DNA of 64,000 bases from Marinovum sp034669705 (lineage in GTDB: Bacteria > Pseudomonadota > Alphaproteobacteria > Rhodobacterales > Rhodobacteraceae): assembly GCF_034669705.1 (NCBI RefSeq), contig NZ_JAXMOR010000025.1, forward strand, positions 1 to 64,000, written 5' to 3'. Under the pieces are notes generated by a model. That model saw nothing but the letters and a program-made list of their open reading frames with translations, made no database searches and was not told the origin of the DNA. Within the stretch, counting starts at the first letter, position 1. Each line of letters starts with the position of its first letter. Shown piece by piece: positions 27,379-35,951 of this stretch. The position numbers and the translations under genes were made by a program.

Positions 27379-27666
27379 ATGTACGCACGTATCACACCCT
27401 ACAAGATGAAGCCCGGCACGCGCGAGGCGGCAGAGGCGAAGATCGAGGAGGTGAAGGATCAGATCCTCGATCTGCCGGGGATGCAGCGCTTCCTCTGCGT
27501 GATGAATGACGACGGCAGCGGCTATATCGTCTCCACGGTGAGCGACAAGGCGACGTCCGAGGGAAATGCCGACAAGGTCAAGGCGATCTGGGCCAATTTC
27601 AGCGAGTTTCTCGAGGAGATGCCGGCCCCGCAGGGCTATGACGTGGTCGCCGACTGGCAAGGGTAG
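27379..27666 (+). CDS. Small ABM-like (dimeric alpha+beta barrel) protein
   Basis: 95 residues. MYARITPYKMKPGTREAAEAKIEEVKDQILDLPGMQRFLCVMNDDGSGYIVSTVSDKAT has the strand-helix-strand order of ABM/stress-responsive barrel proteins. GGGGAGG lies upstream of ATG 27379. No catalytic motif is clear. It is convergent with uvrB, separated by a perfect 9-bp hairpin. Confidence 0.7.
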   Translation: MYARITPYKMKPGTREAAEAKIEEVKDQILDLPGMQRFLCVMNDDGSGYIVSTVSDKATSEGNADKVKAIWANFSEFLEEMPAPQGYDVVADWQG

Positions 27667-27705
27667 ACCGCGCTGTCCCGTCCAGCGTCGGGCGATGCAA
27701 CGTGC

Positions 27706-27730
27706 CCGGACCGGCACCGGCCCGGTCCGG
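27706..27730. terminator. Hairpin between convergent genes
   Basis: Perfect inverted repeat CCGGACCGG/CCGGTCCGG with a 7-base loop, 40 bp after the plus-strand gene and 41 bp beyond the uvrB stop. There is no T tract on either strand, so it could act on both transcripts or only stabilise ends. Confidence 0.45.
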
Positions 27731-27770
27731 CGTCAGTAGCGCACCGCAGACACCCTTGGGGGCAGCGGCC

Positions 27771-29966
27771 CTACCGCTTGCGCCGTTGCACGTTGCCGCC
27801 GCGTTGGCCGGGGCGGCCGGCGGTCGACCGCCCCTTGGCCTTGACCGCCGCGTCGGAGGCCTTCTCGACCGCCTGTTGCCGCGCCAGCGGGTCGTCGGCC
27901 ACCGCCAGGTCGACCGCCTCGAGCCGCTTGACCTCGTCACGCAGCCGCGCGGCTTCCTCGAACTCGAGGTTCTCGGCCGCCTTGCGCATGTCGGCGCGCA
28001 GCCCGTCGAGCACCGCCTGAAGGTTCGATCCGGCCAGCCCCTTGTCGACCTTTGCGGTCACCCGATTCATGTCGACATCGCCCTTGTAGAGGCCTGACAG
28101 GACGTCATCCACGTTCTTTCGGATTGTCGCGGGCGTGATGCCGTGTTCTTCGTTGTAGGCCACCTGTTTGGCGCGGCGACGGTCGGTCTCGGCCAGGGCC
28201 CGCTCCATCGAGCCGGTGATCCGGTCGGCATACATGATCACCCGGCCCTCGGCGTTGCGCGCCGCCCGGCCGATGGTCTGGATCAGCGAGGTCTCCGAGC
28301 GCAGGAAGCCCTCCTTGTCGGCGTCGAGAATTGCCACCAGCCCGCATTCCGGGATGTCGAGCCCCTCGCGCAGCAGGTTGATGCCGATCAGCACGTCGAA
28401 GGCGCCGAGCCGCAGGTCGCGCAGGATCTCGATCCGCTCCAGCGTGTCGATGTCGGAATGCATGTAGCGCACCTTGATGCCCTGTTCGTGCATGTATTCC
28501 GTCAGGTCCTCGGCCATCCGCTTGGTCAGCGTGGTGCAGAGCGTGCGGAACCCGTCGGCCGTGACCTTGCGCACCTCGTCGAGCAGGTCGTCGACCTGCA
28601 TCTCGACGGGTCGGATCTCGACCATGGGATCGAGCAGGCCGGTGGGGCGGATCACCTGCTCGGTAAAGACGCCGCCGGTCTGCTCCAGCTCCCAGGCCGC
28701 CGGTGTGGCCGAGACAAAGACCGACTGCGGCCGCATCGCATCCCACTCCTCGAACTTCAGAGGTCGGTTGTCCATGCAGGACGGCAGGCGGAAGCCATGT
28801 TCCGCCAGCGTCATCTTGCGCCTGAAGTCGCCCCGATACATGCCACCGATCTGCGGCACAGAGACGTGGCTCTCGTCGGCAAAGACGATCGCATTGTCGG
28901 GGATGAATTCGAACAGGGTGGGGGGCGGTTCACCCGGCGCGCGGCCGGTGAGATAGCGCGAGTAGTTCTCGATGCCGTTGCAGACGCCGGTGGCCTCGAG
29001 CATCTCGAGATCGAAGTTGGTGCGCTGTTCCAAACGCTGCGCCTCCAGCAGCTTGCCTTCGCCGACCAGCTGGTCGAGCCGCATCCGCAACTCCTTCTTG
29101 ATGCCGATGATCGCCTGCTGCATCGTCGGCCGCGGGGTGACGTAGTGGCTGTTGGCGTAGATCCGGATCTGGTCGAAGGTATCGGTCTTTTCGCCGGTCA
29201 GCGGATCGAATTCGGTGATCGCCTCGAGCTCCTCGCCAAAGAACGACAGCCGCCAGGCGCGGGTGTCGAGGTGCGCCGGCCAGACCTCGAGCACATCGCC
29301 ACGCACCCGGAAAGAACCGCGGGCAAAGCCGGCGTCGTTGCGACGGTACTGCTGCGCCACAAGGTCGGCCATGATCTCTCGCTGGTTGTACTCCTGGCCG
29401 GCCTTGAGATCCTGGGTCATGGCGCTATAGGTCTCGACAGAGCCGATGCCGTAGATGCAGGAGACCGAGGCCACGATGATCACGTCGTCGCGTTCCAGAA
29501 GCGCCCGGGTGGCCGAGTGGCGCATCCGGTCGATCTGCTCGTTGATCTGGCTCTCCTTCTCGATATAGGTGTCGGAGCGCGCCACATAGGCCTCTGGCTG
29601 GTAGTAATCGTAGTAGGACACGAAGTACTCGACCGCGTTGTCCGGAAAGAAGCCCTTGAACTCGCCATAGAGCTGGGCGGCCAGCGTCTTGTTCGGGGCA
29701 AGGATGATCGCCGGGCGCTGGGTGTCCTCGATCACCTTGGCCATGGTGAAGGTCTTGCCGGTGCCGGTGGCGCCCAAAAGCACTTGGTCGCGGTCGCCAT
29801 CGCGCAGCCCCTGAGAGAGGTCGCGGATTGCATTGGGCTGGTCCCCCGCCGGGTCGAAATCGGTGTTCATCACGAAGGTCTTGCCGCCTTCGAGCTTTTC
29901 GCGGGTTTTCACGTCCGGCGCGGGCGCATTGAGGATGGGCATCGCCTCGGGCGAATTGTTGTACAT
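27771..29966 (-). CDS. uvrB: Excinuclease ABC subunit B
   Basis: 731 residues, longer than the roughly 670 of E. coli because of extra sequence at both ends. Walker A LGATGTGKT (64-72), the beta-hairpin region YYDYYQPEAY, DESHV, the helicase motifs LREGLDIPE and QTIGRAARN, and the C-terminal UVR domain (MRKAAENLEFEEAARLRDEVKRLE) are all present. The tail after the UVR domain is basic and low-complexity. UvrB verifies DNA lesions with UvrA and recruits UvrC. Monocistronic; a 574-bp non-coding stretch lies upstream. Confidence 0.97.
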   Translation of the reverse strand: MYNNSPEAMPILNAPAPDVKTREKLEGGKTFVMNTDFDPAGDQPNAIRDLSQGLRDGDRDQVLLGATGTGKTFTMAKVIEDTQRPAIILAPNKTLAAQLYGEFKGFFPDNAVEYFVSYYDYYQPEAYVARSDTYIEKESQINEQIDRMRHSATRALLERDDVIIVASVSCIYGIGSVETYSAMTQDLKAGQEYNQREIMADLVAQQYRRNDAGFARGSFRVRGDVLEVWPAHLDTRAWRLSFFGEELEAITEFDPLTGEKTDTFDQIRIYANSHYVTPRPTMQQAIIGIKKELRMRLDQLVGEGKLLEAQRLEQRTNFDLEMLEATGVCNGIENYSRYLTGRAPGEPPPTLFEFIPDNAIVFADESHVSVPQIGGMYRGDFRRKMTLAEHGFRLPSCMDNRPLKFEEWDAMRPQSVFVSATPAAWELEQTGGVFTEQVIRPTGLLDPMVEIRPVEMQVDDLLDEVRKVTADGFRTLCTTLTKRMAEDLTEYMHEQGIKVRYMHSDIDTLERIEILRDLRLGAFDVLIGINLLREGLDIPECGLVAILDADKEGFLRSETSLIQTIGRAARNAEGRVIMYADRITGSMERALAETDRRRAKQVAYNEEHGITPATIRKNVDDVLSGLYKGDVDMNRVTAKVDKGLAGSNLQAVLDGLRADMRKAAENLEFEEAARLRDEVKRLEAVDLAVADDPLARQQAVEKASDAAVKAKGRSTAGRPGQRGGNVQRRKR

Positions 29967-30540
29967 GGTCAGGCTCCTTGCCCGCTAAATGTGCGACGAT
30001 ACAGCCCTGATGCAAGCCCCCGGACCCCGTGCAGTTGGCCGCAAACCACCGCTCTGGTAAAGACGCCGGGAGGCACACCACCTCTGATTCCCGAGGGAAT
30101 GCCCGCAGGAGGGCAGGTCAAAGCCCTTTGATATTGCACCGCTTTTTCGGCGTGAAATTTTGTTTCCGCTGGGTGCGCCATGGTTGTGCCAGTGATTCCA
30201 TCGGCTTAGGCGGGGGTTGCACAATTCCGTGACAGGGTGATGACGTTTTCGTCACTAAAAACCGTTGCAAAGCGCGTTTTGCCGGCGCACCCTTCGACTT
30301 GCAAGCAGCAGGCTTGGCTGTCGAATGTGTCGCACCTACCCACCCCTCGCTCCCCGCGACACGACTGACAGCCAAGCTGTGCTTGTGCGCCTTTCCCAAG
30401 ATCCCGCTTTCATGCGCCGATGCCGGCGCAGGTGTCGCGGGTTGCTGCGCGGCAGGTCACGGACCCGGAGGCGTGTCTGACGACGCTTGAAACGGCAAGC
30501 GAAATTGCCGATAACCGGCCAAACACCCGGAGAGACGTCG
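29967..30540. other. 574-bp gap between uvrB and the ETC complex I gene, with an inverted repeat
   Basis: Divergent promoter region of uvrB and the next gene. The clearest structure is GCTTGGCTGTC (30312-30322) and its exact complement GACAGCCAAGC (30367-30377), extended imperfectly on the outer side to 30303 and 30384 (AAGCAG / CTGTGCTT). These arms lie 44 bases apart. The stretch 30130-30260 is less GC-rich than its surroundings. No convincing gene is seen. Confidence 0.5.
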
Positions 30541-30852
30541 ATGCGCGCAAGAATCTATCAACCGGCCCGGAACGCGATGCAATCGGGCATCGGCAAGACC
30601 CGTCAATGGGTGCTCGAGTTCGCGCCCGCCTCTCGGCGCGAAGTGGATCCCCTGATGGGCTGGACCTCCTCTGAGGACACCCAGAGCCAGGTGCGGCTCA
30701 AGTTCGACAGCAAGGAAGCGGCGCTGGAGTATGCCCGCGATCACGGGCTGGAGACCACCGTGGTCGATCCCAAGTCACGCCGCCTGAACATCCGCCCGCG
30801 CGGCTATGCCGAGAACTTCGCGGTAAACCGGCGGGGGCCTTGGACGCACTGA
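30541..30852 (+). CDS. ETC complex I subunit, NDUFS4-like
   Basis: 103 residues matching the conserved NDUFS4 (AQDQ/18 kDa) accessory subunit of alphaproteobacterial NADH dehydrogenase. The matching segments are RARIYQPARNAMQSG, WVLEFAP, DPLMGWTSSEDTQSQVRLKF, ALEYARDHG and the C-terminal YAENFA...GPWTH. It associates with the peripheral arm of complex I at the inner membrane. The nuo operon is elsewhere, as is usual. This is the last clearly core gene before the island. Confidence 0.93.
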   Translation: MRARIYQPARNAMQSGIGKTRQWVLEFAPASRREVDPLMGWTSSEDTQSQVRLKFDSKEAALEYARDHGLETTVVDPKSRRLNIRPRGYAENFAVNRRGPWTH

Positions 30853-30866
30853 GGGTGTAGTACATA

Positions 30867-30908
30867 CCTGAGTTCTTCCCGTGGGAGGCTAAGTTTTTCC
30901 CGGGCTCT
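30867..30908 (+). repeat. Left terminal inverted repeat of the catabolic island
   Basis: CCTGAGTTCTTCCCGT, a 5-base spacer, then GCTAAGTTTTTCCCGG. The same two blocks with the same order and nearly the same spacing occur in reverse complement at 43682-43728. It starts 15 bp after the ETC complex I stop. The repeat holds two TTCCCG cores. No transposase or integrase is left between the repeats. Confidence 0.55.
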
Positions 30909-31030
30909 ATATACGGTGTGGGCTCGGCGTCTTCTGTCAATATTTGGCAATGTCTGGCCCTCGGCTCAATTCGGCCGCAGAGATTGCGTTATGGCACCCA
31001 TCGCGCGCCGTTGCATATCTGGAGCCCGCC

Positions 31031-31093
31031 ATGGATTTCCTGTTGAACGGCGACGAGCCCGGCCGCCCGACCGTCCTGCTGGCCCGGGACTGA
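31031..31093 (+). pseudogene. 5' remnant of an alpha/beta hydrolase gene
   Basis: Twenty codons, MDFLLNGDEPGRPTVLLARD, then a stop. They parallel the first twenty codons of the intact hydrolase at 43919 (MKFLMNGDARGRMTVLLAHG), including the preceding GGAGC-CGCC leader. The DNA is clearly diverged from that copy, so this is not a recent duplicate. After codon 20 the similarity stops. It lies inside the left boundary of the island. Confidence 0.65.
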
Positions 31094-31312
31094 CAGCCGA
31101 TACGTGTCTTGTGACAAGCCACTGTTCGTCGCGCCGATGTGTGGCGCGTGTCGGCAACTGCACCTTTTTCCATGAAGGGGAAAGCACTTCGCGGTTGGCG
31201 AAAGCGTTTCCAACACAACAGATGCTGCACTCATTTGGTCGTATTGTCGAAGCGGTTTTTCTCACCAATACTGCCGTGAGCATCGCCAAATACGATGGAA
31301 GGAACCCCGACC

Positions 31313-32263
31313 ATGTCCAGACATTCAGACTTGATCGTGTCAGTTGCCGCCTCTCCGAACGCCGCGGCGCGATCTGCCGTGTCGGCGTCATGGGCACGAT
31401 CCCTGCTGACCCACGGGCTCGATCCGGCTGCCACCACGAGAATGCACAGGGTGGCCCAATCGGAGATCAAGGCGCGGCGTGAGGCGTCCGGCGCGTTGCT
31501 TGACGTCGCCTCGTCAGAGTTGACCCGGTTGTTTCAGCTCGTTGGCCAACCCGGATGCGGCCTGTTCCTGACCGATGCCGAGGGCGTGGTGCTCGATCAC
31601 CGAATGGTGGAGGCCGATGAAACGACATTCCAGCAAGGGCTCGGACTCGACGTCGGGGCGGTATGCAGCGAAGCTGCGGACGGCACCAACGGCATGGGCA
31701 CCTGCCTTGCCGAAAAGCGCCCGGTGGTCATCCACCGCGAAGAGCATTTCCTAGAGCGCAACACGGCCTTCACCTGCATCGGCGCGCCGGTCTTTGGGGC
31801 GCAGGGCGAGATCGTCGCTGCATTGGACCTCTCGACCGGACGTGTGGACCACACGAAAGCCGGAAACCGGCTGTTGGCCCATGTGCTGACCCAGACCGCC
31901 CGCAGGATCGAGGAGCGCTTCTTCCGAGCTCTGCATCCAAAGGCGCGTTTCCTCGTACCGGACAGCAATCCGGACGAGCCGCCGTCGATTCTGGCCATAG
32001 ACAGTGACGATCTGGTCATAGGAGCGAATCGCGCCGCGCGGCTGACCTATGGCCTTGGGCTGAACAATCCCTTCGAGGCCATCCCGGCGTCTGACCTGCT
32101 AGGGCAGGGCCCAAAGGCCCGCAATATGGATGCGGTCAACCGGTCGGCCATCGTGCGCGCCCTGACCCGATCCGGCTGGAATGTATCGCGCGCGGCACGG
32201 CAGCTCGGGATAGGCCGGACGACCCTCTATCGACAGATGAAGCAGTTGGGCATCGAAAGATAA
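31313..32263 (+). CDS. GAF-domain, Fis-type HTH transcriptional regulator (AcoR-like without AAA+ domain)
   Basis: 316 residues. The N-terminal region is as in AcoR-type activators (RSAVSASWARSLLTHGLDP). A GAF domain follows (about 60-200, with GLFLTDAEGVVLDHR, GTNGMGTCLAEKRPVVIHREEHFLERN), then a C-terminal HTH_8/Fis motif (VRALTRSGWNVSRAARQLGIGRTTLYRQMKQLGI). The sigma-54 AAA+ core (GAFTGA, Walker A) is absent, so it should regulate sigma-70 promoters. ATG 31313 has GGAAGGA upstream. A perfect dyad lies 6 bp after its stop, before the ALDH gene, its likely target. Confidence 0.85.
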   Translation: MSRHSDLIVSVAASPNAAARSAVSASWARSLLTHGLDPAATTRMHRVAQSEIKARREASGALLDVASSELTRLFQLVGQPGCGLFLTDAEGVVLDHRMVEADETTFQQGLGLDVGAVCSEAADGTNGMGTCLAEKRPVVIHREEHFLERNTAFTCIGAPVFGAQGEIVAALDLSTGRVDHTKAGNRLLAHVLTQTARRIEERFFRALHPKARFLVPDSNPDEPPSILAIDSDDLVIGANRAARLTYGLGLNNPFEAIPASDLLGQGPKARNMDAVNRSAIVRALTRSGWNVSRAARQLGIGRTTLYRQMKQLGIER

Positions 32264-32268
32264 GCCAA

Positions 32269-32287
32269 GTGTTCCGATCTGGAACAC
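32269..32287. promoter_or_regulatory. Palindromic operator upstream of the catabolic genes
   Basis: Perfect 7+7 dyad GTGTTCC-GATCT-GGAACAC, 129 bp upstream of the aldehyde dehydrogenase ATG and just after the regulator gene. The position fits a binding site for the GAF-Fis regulator. No sigma-54 (GG/GC at -24/-12) promoter was found after it. Confidence 0.55.
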
Positions 32288-32415
32288 ATTGCCCGGTTGC
32301 ACGACTGGAGGGCCATTTACTGTAGGGGGCAGGCTTCCGAAACTCTTTGCAGCGCGCCGGTACGCATCCCTGATCCGCAGGGGCGATCGACGTGACACCG
32401 AGGGAGGAAACTACC

Positions 32416-33825
32416 ATGGACATACCCATGCTGATCAACGGAGAGTTGGTCACAGCCGAGAACTGGATTGACGTAATCAACCCGGCCACCGAAGCCGTAT
32501 TTGCCCGCGTCCCGCATTGCACCACCGTGCAGCTTGACGCGGCCGTAGAGGCCGCGACCCTTGCGCAGAAAGCCTGGGAAAAGACCTCAATGGCGGAGCG
32601 TCGCGCCAAGGTCGAGGCGCTGGCCGCCGCCATTTCCGAGCGCGAGGCGGAATTTGCGCGCCTGATCACCCAGGAACAGGGCAAGCCCCTGCCTGAAGCC
32701 ATCGGCGAAGTGCAATGGGTCGTAGGGTACCTGTCCCATACCGCGACGCTGACCCTGCCGGACCGGACCATTCAGGACGACGGAGATTTCCTGATCGAAA
32801 CGCGCCACAAGCCGCTGGGGGTTGTCGGGGGCATCATCGCCTGGAACTTTCCCCTGCTTCTGTGCGGCTGGAAAATCGGACCGGCGCTCATGGCGGGCAA
32901 CGCGATTGTCCTGAAGCCTGCTCCGACCACGCCGATTGCCGCATTGAAGCTCGCCGAGCTCTGCGCCGATATTTTCCCGGCCGGGCTGGTGAACGTCATC
33001 ACCGATGCAAATGACCTTGGCCCTGTGATGACGCGGCATCCGGGCATCTCGAAAATCTGCTTCACCGGCTCGTCCGAAACCGGCAAGCGCATCATGTCTT
33101 CGGCCGCGGACAGCATGAAGCGGCTGACGCTGGAAATGGGCGGCAACGATCCGGCCATCGTTCTGCCGGATGTCGATGTCAAGCAAGCGGCAGCGCGGAT
33201 TTACGGGGGCGCGTTCCTGAACGCGGGTCAGGTCTGCCTTGCGGTCAAGAGGGCCTATGTCCACGCGGATATCTATGACGCCTTCTGCGATGAGCTGAAG
33301 GGACTTGCCGATCAGGCGGTGATGGGGGATGGGTTGCAGCAAGGCACGACCATCGGCCCGATCCAGAACAAGGCACAGCTTGATAAAATTCGCGGCTTCC
33401 TGGAGTCTGCGAAATCGGACGGCACGGTCATTGCCGGTGGCGATGTGCCCGAAGGCACCGGGTATTTCGTCCCACCGACCATCGTGCGGGACGTCAAGGA
33501 TGGCAACCGGATCGTGGACGAGGAACAGTTCGGCCCGATCCTGCCGGTCATCTCTTTCGAGGATGTCGAGGATGTCATCGCCAGACTCAACAAGTCAGAA
33601 TACGGTCTTGGCGGATCGGTCCACACCTCGGATGTGGCCAAGGGCATGGAAATCGCCGGTCAGATCGAGTCCGGGTCAGTCTGGGTCAACCAGCATCTCA
33701 ACATCGGGCCGCATATCCCAATGGCGGGTTTCAAGGGGTCCGGTCTGGGCGTCGAACAATCCGTCGAGGGGCTGACGGAATACACCCAGATGCAGGTTCT
33801 CAACGTGGCCCGAACCGCGGCGTGA
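32416..33825 (+). CDS. NAD(P)-dependent aldehyde dehydrogenase
   Basis: 469-residue ALDH. The NAD-binding and catalytic segments are visible: PWNFP-type (IIAWNFPLLLCGWKIGPAL), the general base Glu in LEMGGNDPAIVL (about 240), nucleophile Cys274 in NAGQVCLAVKR, and EEQFGPILPVISF. It oxidises aldehydes to acids. It is not an MmsA-type CoA-acylating enzyme by motif. GGGAGGAAA precedes the ATG. As first gene of the island's catabolic set it may oxidise the aldehyde derived from the alcohol half of the BVMO ester (inference). Confidence 0.92.
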   Translation: MDIPMLINGELVTAENWIDVINPATEAVFARVPHCTTVQLDAAVEAATLAQKAWEKTSMAERRAKVEALAAAISEREAEFARLITQEQGKPLPEAIGEVQWVVGYLSHTATLTLPDRTIQDDGDFLIETRHKPLGVVGGIIAWNFPLLLCGWKIGPALMAGNAIVLKPAPTTPIAALKLAELCADIFPAGLVNVITDANDLGPVMTRHPGISKICFTGSSETGKRIMSSAADSMKRLTLEMGGNDPAIVLPDVDVKQAAARIYGGAFLNAGQVCLAVKRAYVHADIYDAFCDELKGLADQAVMGDGLQQGTTIGPIQNKAQLDKIRGFLESAKSDGTVIAGGDVPEGTGYFVPPTIVRDVKDGNRIVDEEQFGPILPVISFEDVEDVIARLNKSEYGLGGSVHTSDVAKGMEIAGQIESGSVWVNQHLNIGPHIPMAGFKGSGLGVEQSVEGLTEYTQMQVLNVARTAA

Positions 33826-33914
33826 CACATATGGTATCGCGCGGTTGGGAGACGCCGCGCGATGCCAGTTTCGTATCAAGCAAGTTGGTGCGCGACCTTA
33901 GGGAGGAGATTGAA

Positions 33915-35804
33915 ATGAGTTATGCCGACATCTACCAGAGATCCATTGATGATCCCGAGGGGTTCTGGGCAGAGGCCGCCGACGGCATTTCGTGGGACAG
34001 ACCTTGGGACAAGGTGGTTGATCTTTCTCGGCCCAACTTCCCGCGCTGGTTCGCAGGCGCCCGTCTGAACACCTGCTTCAACGCGCTCGACCGGCACGTT
34101 GCGTCGGGGCGTGGCGCGCAAACGGCGTTGATCCACGACAGCCCGGTGACCGGCACCATCCGCCATCTGAGCTATAACGAGATGCTGGACCAGACCGCCC
34201 GCTTTGCCGGCGGTTTGCGCGACATGGGCGTTGAAATGGGGGACCGGGTGGTGATCTACATGCCCGCCGTGCCCGAAGCGGTCATCGCGATGTTGGCCTG
34301 CGCGCGGATCGGCGCCATTCACTCGGTGGTGTTCGGCGGTTTTGCGGCGCAGGAACTGGCCAAACGGATCGAGGATGCCGGTGCCAAGGTGGTTGTCTCG
34401 GCCTCCTGCGGGATCGAGGGGCAAAAGCGCATCGCTTACAAGCCGCTGCTGGACGAAGCGATCACGCTCTCGGCGCACAAGCCCGAACGCTGCATCATCC
34501 TGCAACGTCCCGAGATGACGGCGGCGCTGTCTGACGGCCGAGACATGACCTGGTCCGACGCCATGGGTGCGCCGGTCGAGGCGGTGCCGGTAGAGGCCTC
34601 GCATCCGCTTTATATCCTCTACACTTCCGGGACGACCGGGCAGCCCAAAGGCGTGGTTCGCGACAATGCCGGCCATGCGGTGGTGCTGAAATGGACGATG
34701 GAAAACCTCTACGGTGTCAAACCGGGAGAGGTGTTTTGGGCGGCGTCCGATATCGGCTGGCAGGTCGGGCATTCCTACATCACCTACGGCCCCATGTTGC
34801 ACGGGGCGACGGCGGTTCTGTATGAGGGCAAGCCGGTGGGAACGCCGGATGCCGGTGCTTTCTGGCGCGTGATCGCACAGCACAATGTCAGAACCCTGTT
34901 CACCGCGCCAACCGCCATTCGCGCCATACGGCGTGAAGACCCACACGGGCTCTTGCTGAAGGACCATGACCTTTCGAACCTGCGCGCCCTGTTTCTTGCC
35001 GGAGAGCGCACCGACCCCGAAACCCTGAAATGGGCGTCGACACATTTGCAGGTGCCGGTCATCGACCACTGGTGGCAGACCGAAACCGGCTGGCCGATCG
35101 CCGGCAACCCGATCGGGATCGAGGAACTGCCGATCAAGCCCGGCTCGACCGCAGTGCCGATGCCGGGCTGGCAGGTGCGCTGCGTTGACGAGACCGGGAG
35201 TGAACTGCCGCGCGGCAAGACCGGGGACATCGTGATAAAAGAGCCGATGGCTCCGGGCGCGCTGTTGACCCTGTGGAACGCTGATCAGCGGTATGTTGAC
35301 AGCTATTTCACGCAGCATCCGGGCCACTATGCCTCTGGCGACAACGGTTATATCGACGAGGATGGCTATGTCTTCATTCTCAATCGAACTGACGACGTGA
35401 TCAACGTGGCCGGTCATCGGCTCTCGACCGGGCTGATGGAAGAGATCGTTGCGACGCATCCCGACATCGCCGAATGTGCCGTGGTCGGGGTGGCAGACCC
35501 GCTCAAGGGCCAGATGCCGGTCGGGCTTCTCGTTCTGAAATCCGGCACCGACCCGGATCCGGCCCGGCTGGAGCGGGAAGTCATTGCGCTGGTACGCAAG
35601 CAGGTCGGGCCGGTTGCGTCCTTCAAGCACGCACTGACAGTCAAGCGTCTGCCCAAGACACGATCGGGAAAGATCCTGCGCAAGACGATCCGCGAGATTG
35701 CCGATGGCGCAGACTGGAAAATGCCGGCCACGATCGAGGATCCCTCGGCGCTTGATGAGATCGACAAGGCTCTGAAGAACGCGGCAGAAATGCTGAGTGC
35801 ATAA
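33915..35804 (+). CDS. prpE: Propionyl-CoA synthetase-type acyl-CoA ligase
   Basis: 629 residues, AMP-forming ligase of the acetyl/propionyl-CoA synthetase group. Motifs are YILYTSGTTGQPKGVVRD (P-loop), WWQTETGWPIAGNP, ASGDNGYIDEDGYVFILNRTDDVINVAGHRLSTG, and the C-terminal catalytic Lys in KTRSGKILRK. WWQTETGWP is the PrpE-like variant accepting C3-C4 acids. It probably activates a short or branched acid released by the pathway, such as propionate or isobutyrate (inference). AGGGAGGAG lies before ATG 33915. Confidence 0.9.
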   Translation: MSYADIYQRSIDDPEGFWAEAADGISWDRPWDKVVDLSRPNFPRWFAGARLNTCFNALDRHVASGRGAQTALIHDSPVTGTIRHLSYNEMLDQTARFAGGLRDMGVEMGDRVVIYMPAVPEAVIAMLACARIGAIHSVVFGGFAAQELAKRIEDAGAKVVVSASCGIEGQKRIAYKPLLDEAITLSAHKPERCIILQRPEMTAALSDGRDMTWSDAMGAPVEAVPVEASHPLYILYTSGTTGQPKGVVRDNAGHAVVLKWTMENLYGVKPGEVFWAASDIGWQVGHSYITYGPMLHGATAVLYEGKPVGTPDAGAFWRVIAQHNVRTLFTAPTAIRAIRREDPHGLLLKDHDLSNLRALFLAGERTDPETLKWASTHLQVPVIDHWWQTETGWPIAGNPIGIEELPIKPGSTAVPMPGWQVRCVDETGSELPRGKTGDIVIKEPMAPGALLTLWNADQRYVDSYFTQHPGHYASGDNGYIDEDGYVFILNRTDDVINVAGHRLSTGLMEEIVATHPDIAECAVVGVADPLKGQMPVGLLVLKSGTDPDPARLEREVIALVRKQVGPVASFKHALTVKRLPKTRSGKILRKTIREIADGADWKMPATIEDPSALDEIDKALKNAAEMLSA

Positions 35805-35951
35805 GGGTGTGAAAACAAGCGTGGTGAGAGATCTGCAAAAATCGTGAATGTTGTGGGACCGTCGGCCAGATCGGCGGGGGCGCATCGCGTCTGCGGGTTG
35901 GGAGGCCCGGCACGCGCGATCGCCGATTGAACCGGAGGGAGGAGCCGGAGA

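Noticed and set aside
32280..32320. Sigma-54 (-24/-12) promoter before the ALDH gene
   Set aside because: No GG/GC pair with the required 10-bp spacing, and the regulator lacks the AAA+ module.
32416..33825. Assignment of the island ALDH as MmsA (methylmalonate-semialdehyde dehydrogenase)
   Set aside because: Length and motifs fit ordinary NAD(P) aldehyde dehydrogenases rather than the CoA-acylating MmsA type.
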